Below are positions 1 through 5,272 of a stretch of 6,142 nucleotides of DNA, one piece after another. Origin of the DNA: an uncultured Anaerolineaceae bacterium (GTDB lineage Bacteria > Chloroflexota > Anaerolineae > Anaerolineales > Anaerolineaceae); contig CALAEB010000377.1 of assembly GCA_937890875.1 (NCBI GenBank), forward strand, positions 1 to 6,142, in the 5' to 3' direction. The number at the start of each line of letters is the position of its first letter. Position 1 is the stretch's first letter. Both the position numbers and the translations under genes were made by a program. The notes under the pieces were generated by a model. The model did not search any database. It was not told the origin of the DNA and saw nothing but the letters and a program-made list of their open reading frames with translations.

Positions 1-157
1 GAATGTGAAACAGAAAAATCCGTTCAAAGGGATGCCTGGCCGAATGGTAAAACCGGGCACAGTTTGCCTGCTGATGAAAGAGCCGGGGGGATATTTACAA
101 GGATTTAACCCATTGCTCACGAAGTCTTCAATTGCAAGGTTTATTCTATTAATTGGG

Positions 158-179
158 TAAAGTGTCAAAAGTCAACTTG
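158..179 (+). repeat. 22-base repeat, copy 1
   Basis: This copy begins TAAAGTGTCAAAAG and ends CAACTTG. It matches 4561-4582 at 20 of 22 bases, differing at 172 and 176. It contains two GTCAA boxes seven bases apart (164-168 and 171-175) and an imperfect CAA-N-TTG palindrome at its right end. It lies 256 bases before the ATG of the importer's first gene. A regulator-binding site or a conserved segment of a small non-coding repeat are both possible. A copy at the head of a second transcription unit makes pure chance unlikely. Confidence 0.55.
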
Positions 180-193
180 TAGAAGCGGAAACC

Positions 194-240
194 GTTGTTC
201 TATTTTTAGTTAGGAAAAGCCCAACAAAAAATAGAACAAC
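194..240 (+). repeat. Long hairpin with a perfect 14-bp stem
   Basis: Bases 194-207 (GTTGTTCTATTTTT) are exactly complementary in inverted order to 227-240. After one A-A mismatch (208/226) the stem continues with GTT-GG (209-214, one bulged A) against CC-AAC (221-225), leaving a six-base loop at 215-220. The stem is AT-rich and no T-run follows it, so it is not a standard intrinsic terminator. Its right arm contains CAAAAAATAGAA, which recurs at 4633-4644 in the leader of the ACT gene. Confidence 0.7.
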
Positions 241-321
241 CAATAACTCTTTGGGGAAAATTTTACCCTTTTGATACCCCAACCGTTAATTGCGTTACGA
301 TCCAAAAACCGGCGGATTTTC

Positions 322-435
322 ATGACCCTGTTGAAATCGCGGGGAGGACACGAAAAATTTCCGGTCTATGCCTGCGGTGAGAATTTCAAGCGTGCGATTG
401 CCCGCCTGATTTTTATTACAAAAATGGAGATATAA
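322..435 (+). CDS. Possible 37-codon upstream ORF abutting the binding-protein gene
   Basis: An ATG at 322 opens a frame of 37 codons that ends with TAA at 433-435, directly touching the ATG of the substrate-binding protein at 436 (TAAATG). A GGCGGA at 311-316, five bases before the ATG, could serve as ribosome-binding site. The frame is open back to a TAA at 244-246. The peptide begins MTLLKSRGG, is rich in Lys and Arg, and matches nothing I know. If translated it could couple translation to the downstream gene or act as a leader peptide. A minus-strand frame of the same length (323 down to 210) exists here too, which shows that open frames of this size are cheap. Treat it as hypothetical. 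Confidence 0.15.
   Translation: MTLLKSRGGHEKFPVYACGENFKRAIARLIFITKMEI
426..429 (+). promoter_or_regulatory. Ribosome-binding site of the substrate-binding protein gene
   Basis: GGAG followed by a six-base spacer (ATATAA) to the ATG at 436. It is the clearest Shine-Dalgarno site in the operon and fixes the start, since the signal peptide begins directly at this ATG. Confidence 0.7.
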
Positions 436-1539
436 ATGCGTAAGAATCAATTGTTTTTCCTTGTTTTATTCGTTATGGTGTTCGCTTTCGCTGCGTTCAG
501 CGCTGCCGATGTTGCCGCACAGGACGCATTGGATGAATTGATTGCCGCGGCGCAGGCCGAAGGTACGCTCACGACCATCGCTCTTCCCCGTGACTGGTGC
601 AATTATGGTGCGGCCATCGACGGCTTCAAAGCCAAATACGGCATCGAAGTTAACGAACTGAATCCGGATGGTGCCTCAGCTGATGAAATTGAAGCAGTTA
701 AAGCCAACAAAGACAACAAAGGCCCACAGGCTCCGGATGTGCTGGACGTCGGTTATTCTTTTGGCCCCCAGTTAATTGAGGAAGGTCTGGTCCAGCCGTA
801 TAAAGTCTCCACGTGGGATTCCATTCCGAACGATGCTAAGCATCCGGATGGTTACTGGTACGGTGACTATTATGGTATTATGGCTTTCGAAGTCAACAGC
901 GACCTGGTCGAGAACGTCCCGCAGGACTGGGCAGATCTGCTCAAACCGGAATACAAGAACCAATTCGCGCTTTCCGGCGACCCGCGTGTCTCAACCCAGG
1001 CACAAATGAGCGTTTATGCCGCTTCCCTGTACAACGGCGGCTCTTTGGATGATGTTACCCCCGGTCTGGATTTCTTCAAACAGATCAATGAAGCCGGCAA
1101 TTTTGTTCCGTTGATCGCGAAACAGGCGACGGTTGCCAAAGGTGAAACCCCGATCATTATGCGCTGGGACTACAACGCGCTGGCCGATCGTGACGTGCTG
1201 GACAGCAACCCGACCATTGAAGTTGTCTATCCCGCTTCCGGAACAATCGCCGGTATTTATATCCAGGCCATCTCGGCTTATGCTCCGCACCCGAACGCCG
1301 CGAAGTTATGGATGGAATATCTGTACAGCGATGAAGGACAGAATATCTGGCTCTCCGGATATTGCCACCCAATCCGCTTTGAAGATATGAAGGCCCGCAG
1401 CGCACTCGATCCGGAAACCGAAGCCAAATTGCCTTCCTTTGATGGTCCGGTCGCTTTCCCCAGCCTGGAACAGCTCAATGCGGCCAACGCGGCAATTGCT
1501 GAAAACTGGATGGCGGCTGTCGGCGCAGATGTCAAATAA
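436..1539 (+). CDS. ABC transporter extracellular substrate-binding protein
   Basis: This is the ligand-capturing subunit of the importer encoded by the next three genes (367 aa). Residues 1-28 form a Sec signal peptide: RK at 2-3, a hydrophobic core at 6-21, and probable cleavage after VAA at 26-28. There is no lipobox cysteine, so the mature protein is predicted to be soluble, unlike the lipoproteins usual in single-membrane bacteria. The mature part has the layout of the family-1/AfuA-PotD-like binding proteins: an N-terminal strand region ending in PRDWCNYG (51-58), PDVLDVGYSFG (100-110), the aromatic stretch YWYGDYYG (140-147), DWADLLKPEY (164-173) and RWDYN (243-247) in the second lobe. 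The only cysteines, C55 and C310, could form a disulfide. The family covers ferric iron, thiamine, polyamines and phosphonates, and I cannot assign the ligand. The gene heads the operon and its last 11 bases overlap the preferred start of the first permease gene. Confidence 0.92.
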   Translation: MRKNQLFFLVLFVMVFAFAAFSAADVAAQDALDELIAAAQAEGTLTTIALPRDWCNYGAAIDGFKAKYGIEVNELNPDGASADEIEAVKANKDNKGPQAPDVLDVGYSFGPQLIEEGLVQPYKVSTWDSIPNDAKHPDGYWYGDYYGIMAFEVNSDLVENVPQDWADLLKPEYKNQFALSGDPRVSTQAQMSVYAASLYNGGSLDDVTPGLDFFKQINEAGNFVPLIAKQATVAKGETPIIMRWDYNALADRDVLDSNPTIEVVYPASGTIAGIYIQAISAYAPHPNAAKLWMEYLYSDEGQNIWLSGYCHPIRFEDMKARSALDPETEAKLPSFDGPVAFPSLEQLNAANAAIAENWMAAVGADVK

Positions 1540-2446
1540 GAACCAGCTAACAACAAATACAAAAATGAAAAGGGACGCACTTGAAGTGCGTCCCAAAAAT
1601 TCGTTTTTAAGCAACTGGATCGGGGTCACCCCGTTTTTTATTTTTACCCTCTTTTTCATCGTTCTGCCTTCGGTAAGCCTGGTCACCCGCGCGTTCCAGG
1701 ATAACGCCGGAAATTTCACCCTGAGGAATTTTCTGGATCTGTTCAGCCCGGCTATTCTGAGTTCCTATTGGGTGTCAATCCGGATCAGTTTCGCCACCGC
1801 GCTGGCCGGCGGCCTGTTGGGGTTTCTGATGGCTTATGCCATCACGGTTGGCAAACTTCCCGACGGCGTCCGTTCCGGAATTCTGACCTTTTCCGGCGTG
1901 GCCTCCAATTTTGCCGGCGTTCCGCTGGCATTCGCGTTCGTCGCGACCATGGGCAGAACCGGTATGGTCACCGTGTTGCTGAAGAATGTCTTTCACATCA
2001 ATATTTACAACATGGGATTCAACCTGTACAGCTTTCTCGGCCTTTCGCTGACCTACACGTTTTTCCAATTCCCGCTGATGATCCTGGTGATCACGCCGGC
2101 GCTGGACGGACTCAAGAAAGAATGGAAGGAAGCAGCTGAAAACCTGGGCGCTTCACAGGGGATGTATCTGCGCAAGGTGTTACTGCCGATTCTGATGCCC
2201 TCCATCTTGGGCGGGATGATCCTGCTGTTCGGCAATTCATTCGGAGCCTACGCGACGGCTTATTCTTTGACCGGCGGATTTATCAATTTGATCACCATTA
2301 TGGTCGGCTCTCAGATCAAAGGCGATGTTTTGTATAATCCCGGCTTGGGGTATGCGCTGGCAGTCGGCATGGTCATTGTGATGCTGATTATGATGATCTT
2401 TTATTATCTTCTGCGCCGCCGCAGCGAAAGGTGGCTGCGGAAATGA
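1529..2446 (+). CDS. ABC transporter permease, first subunit
   Basis: This inner-membrane subunit (305 aa) builds half of the translocation channel. About six hydrophobic helices are visible, near residues 31-53, 82-107, 118-140, 166-191, 225-248 and 283-302. The cytoplasmic coupling loop carries the EAA motif, E201-A-A-x3-G207 followed by LLP at 218-220, which docks on the ATPase. SNFAGVPLAFAF (126-137) recalls the uncharacterised importer permeases grouped as COG4132 (from memory). Start choice is uncertain. ATG 1529 overlaps the end of the binding-protein gene by 11 bases (translational coupling), ATG 1565 follows its stop by 25 bases, and GTG 1586 is possible. None has a good Shine-Dalgarno. 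No start codon exists between 1589 and the first helix, so a hairpin at 1561-1608 must overlap the start or lie inside the coding sequence. The end overlaps the next gene by four bases (ATGA). Confidence 0.92.
   Translation: MSNKNQLTTNTKMKRDALEVRPKNSFLSNWIGVTPFFIFTLFFIVLPSVSLVTRAFQDNAGNFTLRNFLDLFSPAILSSYWVSIRISFATALAGGLLGFLMAYAITVGKLPDGVRSGILTFSGVASNFAGVPLAFAFVATMGRTGMVTVLLKNVFHINIYNMGFNLYSFLGLSLTYTFFQFPLMILVITPALDGLKKEWKEAAENLGASQGMYLRKVLLPILMPSILGGMILLFGNSFGAYATAYSLTGGFINLITIMVGSQIKGDVLYNPGLGYALAVGMVIVMLIMMIFYYLLRRRSERWLRK
1561..1608 (+). promoter_or_regulatory. Intercistronic hairpin, terminator-like, at the permease gene start
   Basis: GGGACGCAC (1572-1580) and GTGCGTCCC (1586-1594) form a perfect 9-bp stem with loop TTGAA. 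Beyond an A-rich internal loop, AAAAATGAA (1561-1569) pairs with TTCGTTTTT (1600-1608), one pair being a G-T wobble. The outer stem includes the alternative start ATG 1565. The shape is that of a weakened intrinsic terminator: GC stem with a T-run displaced by ten bases. It sits just after the binding-protein gene, where importer operons often carry structures that stabilise the upstream mRNA or cut read-through. The expected effect, more binding protein than permease, is inference. Confidence 0.7.
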
Positions 2447-3240
2447 AACGAACCTCTTTCTGGTCATGGTTCTGGGTTGCGATCGGCAGCCTTTACTTTT
2501 TCCTGCCGTTACTGTCCACGTTCGACTTTTCACTGCGGGCGAAAAAAGGCGTGCTGACCTTTATAGCGTATGAAAACGTCTTTAAAGATCCGCAGTTTTG
2601 GTCCACCATCCGGTTTTCGCTGGTCATTGCATTATTCACGGTAATATTCAGCATCCTGCTGGTCGTACCGACGGTTTACTGGATCCGGCTGCGCCTGCCG
2701 CAGTTACGCATGCTGGTGGAATTCATCTCCATGCTTTCCTACGTCATTCCGGCAATTGTGCTGGTGTTCGGACTGATCCGGGTGTTCAGCGGAGCTCCTT
2801 TTCACCTGACCAATTCTTATTTCGGCACCTATGTGCTGCTGGTCGCGGCTTATGTCGTTTTAACGCTGCCGTTCGTATTCCGGGCGATTGATACCGGGAT
2901 GAGTGCGATTGACGTCCGCGCGCTGACCGAAGCGGCGCAGAGCCTCGGCGCGGGCCGGGGCACCATTCTGTTCCGGGTGATCTTTCCGAACCTGCGGGTT
3001 GCAATCCTGAGCAGTGTGTTCCTGACCCTGGCCACTGTCATCGGAGAATATACCATGGCAAGTTTCATCGTCGGGATTAAGGCGTTCGGCCCCTATATGT
3101 CCCTGATCGGTCAAAATAAGACCTATGAATCATCCTCCATCACGATCATCAGTTTCACCATGACCTGGGCGTTAATGATGGTGATCCAGGTGTTTAATCG
3201 GGACAAAACAAAGCGAAGTTCTCTTTCAGGAGTACGCTGA
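2443..3240 (+). CDS. ABC transporter permease, second subunit
   Basis: This is the partner permease (265 aa) that completes the heterodimeric channel. Six helices are apparent, near residues 9-29, 57-80, 92-116, 129-149, 188-212 and 233-253. The EAA coupling loop is E163-A-A-Q-S-L-G169 with I180-F-P182. GEYTMASFI (201-209) in the fifth-helix region is typical of the second permease in polyamine/iron-type importers. ATG 2443 is chosen over GTG 2431, four codons upstream, because AAAGGTGG (2427-2434) lies a proper 8 bases before it and because it makes the usual ATGA four-base overlap with the preceding stop. The tail (RDKTKRSS, 253-260) is basic and cytoplasmic. The ATPase gene follows after 42 bases. 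Confidence 0.92.
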   Translation: MKRTSFWSWFWVAIGSLYFFLPLLSTFDFSLRAKKGVLTFIAYENVFKDPQFWSTIRFSLVIALFTVIFSILLVVPTVYWIRLRLPQLRMLVEFISMLSYVIPAIVLVFGLIRVFSGAPFHLTNSYFGTYVLLVAAYVVLTLPFVFRAIDTGMSAIDVRALTEAAQSLGAGRGTILFRVIFPNLRVAILSSVFLTLATVIGEYTMASFIVGIKAFGPYMSLIGQNKTYESSSITIISFTMTWALMMVIQVFNRDKTKRSSLSGVR

Positions 3241-3282
3241 TCTTTCACCTGCTCCATCCTATCTTACGGCAGACAGAAAAAT

Positions 3283-4341
3283 ATGGCATTTATTGAATTA
3301 TCGAATATCTCAAAAGTTTACGGAACGACAACCGTCGTTGAAAAGGTGAATCTGGAAGCGGAAAAAGGGGAGTTCATCTCCTTTTTGGGGCCCTCCGGAT
3401 GCGGAAAAACAACCACGCTGCGCATGGTCGCCGGTTTCGAACAGCCCAATACCGGCAGCATTACGCTGGACGGCGCAGACATCACCTACCTGCCCCCGCG
3501 GCAGCGGAACATCGGGATGGTTTTCCAGTCTTACGCGCTGTTCCCGAATATGACCGTCGGACAAAACATCGGGTTCGGCCTGCAGACGCGCAAACTGCCC
3601 AAAGAGGAAATCAAACAGAAAGTGGATGAGATGCTGGCGATGGTACATCTGGAAAGCCACATCGATAAATATCCGTACCAGCTCTCAGGCGGACAGCAGC
3701 AGCGAATTGCGCTGGCCCGGGCGCTGGCGATCAATCCCGCCGTACTGCTGCTGGATGAACCGCTCTCCGCGCTGGACGCAAAAATCCGCGTCGAACTGCG
3801 GCTCGAAATCCGCCGCATTCAGCAAACCATGGGGATCACCACCATCTATGTAACCCATGATCAGGAAGAGGCGATGCTGCTATCCGACCGGGTGGTCGTG
3901 ATGAGCCAGGGGCACGTTGAGCAAATCGGCCCTCCTTCGAGGATCTACAATTATCCGGCGACGGAATTTGTCGCCCAGTTTGTCGGACAGCTGAATCTGC
4001 TGCCGGTTTCCGCCGTTGATATGGCCTCGGCCACTTGCACCGTGGCAGGGCACACGATCCGATTTGAAACGTCGGTTGCGCGTGAATTGAGCGAATCTCC
4101 CCGTTTGGCAATCCGTCCGGAAGAATTGCAGATCGGCTTCCCCGCGGCTGGCGAAGAAGCCAATACGCTCAGCGGAGAGATTGCGTCGGTCCTTTTCCTT
4201 GGCGCGATCGTCCGATTGCGGGTGCTTGTGAACGGGGTATTGATCACCGCAGACATTTTTAATGAGCGCAATATTACATTTCCGCGCGCAGGCGACGAAA
4301 TTGTGCTTAATTTTTCGAAACATGCCTGCTGGCTGATCTGA
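3283..4341 (+). CDS. ABC transporter ATP-binding protein (PotA/FbpC-like)
   Basis: This cytoplasmic ATPase (352 aa) powers the importer. The complete motor set is visible: Walker A GPSGCGKT (36-43), Q-loop Q82 in VFQSYALFP, signature LSGGQQQR (134-141), Walker B LLLDEP (155-160) with catalytic E159, D-loop SALD (162-165) and switch histidine H192 in YVTHDQEEA. After about residue 235 comes a C-terminal TOBE-type regulatory region, with IRPEEL at 277-282. Length and architecture match ATPases of spermidine/putrescine, ferric iron and 2-aminoethylphosphonate importers, so the ATPase does not settle the substrate. All catalytic residues are intact. The ATG lacks a clear Shine-Dalgarno (upstream AGACAGAAAAAT), and 42 bases separate it from the permease stop. 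It is the last gene before the terminator at about 4380-4415. Confidence 0.95.
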   Translation: MAFIELSNISKVYGTTTVVEKVNLEAEKGEFISFLGPSGCGKTTTLRMVAGFEQPNTGSITLDGADITYLPPRQRNIGMVFQSYALFPNMTVGQNIGFGLQTRKLPKEEIKQKVDEMLAMVHLESHIDKYPYQLSGGQQQRIALARALAINPAVLLLDEPLSALDAKIRVELRLEIRRIQQTMGITTIYVTHDQEEAMLLSDRVVVMSQGHVEQIGPPSRIYNYPATEFVAQFVGQLNLLPVSAVDMASATCTVAGHTIRFETSVARELSESPRLAIRPEELQIGFPAAGEEANTLSGEIASVLFLGAIVRLRVLVNGVLITADIFNERNITFPRAGDEIVLNFSKHACWLI

Positions 4342-4378
4342 ACGGCAATCATTCACATCATTAATTATCAAGCGTAAC

Positions 4379-4416
4379 GGACAAAAGGGCCGATCCACGG
4401 ATCAGCCCTTTTGTTC
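4379..4416 (+). terminator. Strong intrinsic terminator of the importer operon
   Basis: ACAAAAGGGC (4381-4390) pairs perfectly with GCCCTTTTGT (4405-4414). After one C-A mismatch the stem continues GATC (4392-4395) with GATC (4400-4403) around a four-base loop. G4380-T4415 and G4379-C4416 can extend it. The T-run in the right arm, together with its position 40 bases after the ATPase stop, fits a Rho-independent terminator. The A-run in the left arm makes it potentially bidirectional. Confidence 0.88.
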
Positions 4417-4552
4417 AGAAATTTGAAAGCATAATTTCAGCCGTGATCTCACCTCGCCGCCGAAGCCGGTTTATTTTTTTGATGACTTCTCGCCATCGGA
4501 TCAATGCTTGTGCCTGATCATCGCTGATATTTGACGATCCACAGTGATCCAA
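4415..4552 (-). CDS. Doubtful 45-codon ORF, hypothetical
   Basis: A minus-strand frame runs from a TTG at 4552-4550 to a TGA at 4417-4415. The deduced peptide contains DDQAQALIRWREVIKKINR, then a basic RLRRRGEI stretch, and ends MLSNF. It looks like a helical, basic C-terminal fragment, but I recognise no family. It has no convincing ribosome-binding site, needs a non-ATG start, overlaps the plus-strand promoter of the ACT gene and ends inside the terminator. It may be a gene remnant or chance. Confidence 0.15.
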   Translation of the reverse strand: MDHCGSSNISDDQAQALIRWREVIKKINRLRRRGEITAEIMLSNF

Positions 4553-4560
4553 AATATAGT
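4531..4560 (+). promoter_or_regulatory. Sigma-70-type promoter of the ACT-domain gene
   Basis: TTGACG (4531-4536, 5/6 to consensus) and TATAGT (4555-4560, 5/6) are separated by 18 bases. The predicted start is near 4567, giving a leader of roughly 90 bases. Repeat copy 2 begins at the base directly after the -10 box and so covers the transcription start, a typical repressor-operator position. Confidence 0.65.
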
Positions 4561-4582
4561 TAAAGTGTCAAAAGGCAAATTG
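4561..4582 (+). repeat. 22-base repeat, copy 2, over the predicted transcription start
   Basis: This copy matches 158-179 at 20 of 22 bases. Here the right end is a better palindrome: GGCAA-A-TTGCC at 4574-4584. It lies directly downstream of the -10 box TATAGT. About 70 bases after the start of each copy stands the same 12-mer CAAAAAATAGAA (225-236 and 4633-4644). Confidence 0.55.
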
Positions 4583-4591
4583 CCGGACATT

Positions 4592-4646
4592 CCTTTATTT
4601 TCCTGTTTTTTTCAAAAACCCATAAAATTAATCAAAAAATAGAAGG
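4592..4646 (+). promoter_or_regulatory. Leader hairpin that would cover the ribosome-binding site of the ACT gene
   Basis: CCTTTATTTT (4592-4601) can pair with AAAATAGAAGG (4636-4646) with one bulged G. The right arm contains AGAAGG (4641-4646), the Shine-Dalgarno of the ACT gene, nine bases before its ATG at 4656. Folding would hide the ribosome-binding site. The stem is AT-rich and the loop long (34 bases), so its stability is modest. Confidence 0.35.
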
Positions 4647-4655
4647 CATTCAAGA

Positions 4656-5021
4656 ATGAAATTAAAACAGCTTGGATTGGATTTTTCAGTTTGTCAAATA
4701 AAATCTGTCAGGGAAGTTGATTTCTCCCGGACATATGTTTTCCTGTCACAAACAGACGAGGAACTGTCGTTAGTCTGTGAAACAGCATCTGTCCCCGGCG
4801 ATGCGACCGCCGTCGAAAACGGATGGAAAGGGTTGAAAATCGAAGGGGTGCTGGATTTTTCCATGATCGGTGTTATCTCGAAAATCTCCGGGATCCTGGC
4901 TGACAACAACATCAGCATTTTCGTCATCTCAACTTATAACACCGACTATATTTTCCTGAAAGCGGAATGGTACAACCAAGCGGTCGCATTATTAAGGCAG
5001 GCTGCGTATACAATCCGATAA
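4656..5021 (+). CDS. ACT-domain (ACT_7-type) small-ligand-binding protein
   Basis: This small cytoplasmic protein (121 aa) carries the hallmark of the ACT_7/CASTOR-like family. An N-terminal half (about 1-60) ends in WKGLKIEG (57-64). The second ACT segment, about 64-115, contains IGVISKISGILADNNISIF (71-89) and then VISTYNTDYIFLK (90-102), the stretch expected at the ligand site between domains. ACT domains bind amino acids or other small ligands and act as sensors, and free-standing members like this one are mostly uncharacterised. There is no catalytic or DNA-binding domain, so it would work through a partner. The start has AGAAGG (4641-4646) nine bases upstream. It has its own promoter and is separated from the importer by a terminator. 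A link between the two is suggested only by the shared 22-base repeat. Confidence 0.9.
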   Translation: MKLKQLGLDFSVCQIKSVREVDFSRTYVFLSQTDEELSLVCETASVPGDATAVENGWKGLKIEGVLDFSMIGVISKISGILADNNISIFVISTYNTDYIFLKAEWYNQAVALLRQAAYTIR

Positions 5022-5111
5022 TCGGTTTCAGGGTTCATTCATAAACCGGGCTCCAAGCATTTAGGTTTGGGAAGAAATTATCCGCATTTTCCTGATTTCC
5101 GGCAAAAGTTG

Positions 5112-5135
5112 GGCATGACATCATTGCCATTTTTT
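5112..5135 (+). terminator. Candidate intrinsic terminator after the ACT gene
   Basis: GGCATG (5112-5117) pairs with CA-TGCC (5122-5128, one bulged T) around loop ACAT, followed by A and six T (5130-5135). The stem is short, but the T-run and the position 90 bases after the ACT stop fit. A six-base pair of arms nearer the stop (CGGTTT 5023-5028 with AAACCG 5043-5048) has no T-run. Confidence 0.4.
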
Positions 5136-5180
5136 GTTCGGAATAAGTTTCCGACTTTCAAATTTCTGTTCTGGATTACC

Positions 5181-5225
5181 GTTCCGGAATTCGAAATATA
5201 AGAATCCCTTTCGAATTCCCGGAAC
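5181..5225. repeat. 16-bp inverted repeat upstream of radA
   Basis: GTTCCGG-AATTCGAAA (5181-5196) pairs with TTTCGAATT-CCGGAAC (5209-5225), with one bulged C at 5218 and a 12-base loop. No T-run follows on either strand, so it is not a typical terminator. It lies 36 bases upstream of the radA -10 box. It may be an operator or a dispersed repeat. Confidence 0.65.
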
Positions 5226-5260
5226 AAAAAGAGAGACTGCCGGTACCGCATCGATTGTCA

Positions 5261-5266
5261 TATAAT
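5261..5266 (+). promoter_or_regulatory. -10 box of radA, probably giving a leaderless mRNA
   Basis: A perfect TATAAT ends six bases before the radA ATG (spacer AAAGCC), so transcription would begin at or next to the A of the start codon. No Shine-Dalgarno and no good -35 hexamer are visible, which agrees with a leaderless transcript driven by a strong -10 element. Confidence 0.55.
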
Positions 5267-5272
5267 AAAGCC

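Larger units (their letters stand above)
149..292. repeat. Nested inverted repeat, MITE-like candidate
   Basis: The 7-mer TTAATTG stands at 149-155 and again at 286-292. Just inside these, GGGTA...TCAAAAG (155-171) is matched in inverted orientation by CTTTTGATACCCC (268-280). TCAAAAG pairs perfectly and the rest pairs imperfectly. A second, perfect 14-bp inverted repeat (194-207 with 227-240) sits in the middle. Short direct repeats flanking imperfect terminal inverted repeats around about 130 bases without coding capacity is how small non-autonomous mobile elements look. The flanking 7-mer is AT-rich and could be chance, and the outer arms contain gaps, so this is only a candidate. A nested regulatory or terminator structure is the alternative. 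Confidence 0.3.
1..435. other. Gene-poor leader region upstream of the ABC importer operon
   Basis: No convincing gene lies in these 435 bases. At the left edge two plus frames are open into the window, one to a TAA at 106-108 and one to a TAA at 158-160. On the minus strand a frame is open from a GTG at 120-118 to position 1. None gives a peptide I recognise, so the tail of an upstream gene cannot be called. A 7-bp arm pair (33-39 with 53-59, one G-T wobble) sits there. From about 149 to 292 the DNA is crowded with inverted repeats, listed separately. From 300 to 435 I see no sigma-70 promoter that I trust and no known riboswitch core. The importer promoter is therefore unplaced. Confidence 0.6.
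4342..4655. other. Intergenic region between the importer operon and the ACT gene
   Basis: These 314 bases hold the operon terminator (about 4379-4416), a plus-strand sigma-70-type promoter (4531-4560), repeat copy 2 (4561-4582) and the structured leader of the ACT gene. On the minus strand a 45-codon frame with a TTG start (4552 down to 4415) is open and is listed separately with low confidence. Between 4420 and 4530 I see nothing else assignable. Confidence 0.7.

Noticed and set aside
1..160. Open frames at the left edge as the 3' end of an upstream gene
   Set aside because: Two plus frames and one minus frame are open with no recognisable motif, so none can be preferred without sequence to the left.
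194..240. Hairpin as an intrinsic terminator of an upstream gene
   Set aside because: The stem is AT-rich and is followed by CAATAACTC with no T-run, so termination is not supported.
210..323. 37-codon minus-strand ORF through the inverted repeats
   Set aside because: It runs through the palindromes, has no ribosome-binding site and no recognisable peptide. It mainly shows that frames of this size occur by chance here.
300..435. Riboswitch in front of the importer
   Set aside because: I looked for TPP, SAM, cobalamin, glycine, molybdenum-cofactor and guanidine core motifs and saw none. The region also lacks a terminator or sequestering stem next to the start.
1439..1528. Longer N-terminus for the first permease starting at ATG 1439
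   Set aside because: It would overlap the binding-protein gene by 101 bases, and the extra residues are a frame-shifted reading of a well-conserved C-terminus.
2431..2442. GTG 2431 as start of the second permease
   Set aside because: ATG 2443 has the better-placed AAAGGTGG and the standard ATGA overlap. The GTG lies within that ribosome-binding site.
4550..4574. Minus-strand promoter using TTGACA in the complement of the 22-base repeat
   Set aside because: The complement does contain TTGACA, but no -10 hexamer follows at 16-18 bases on that strand. The only TATATT is seven bases away.
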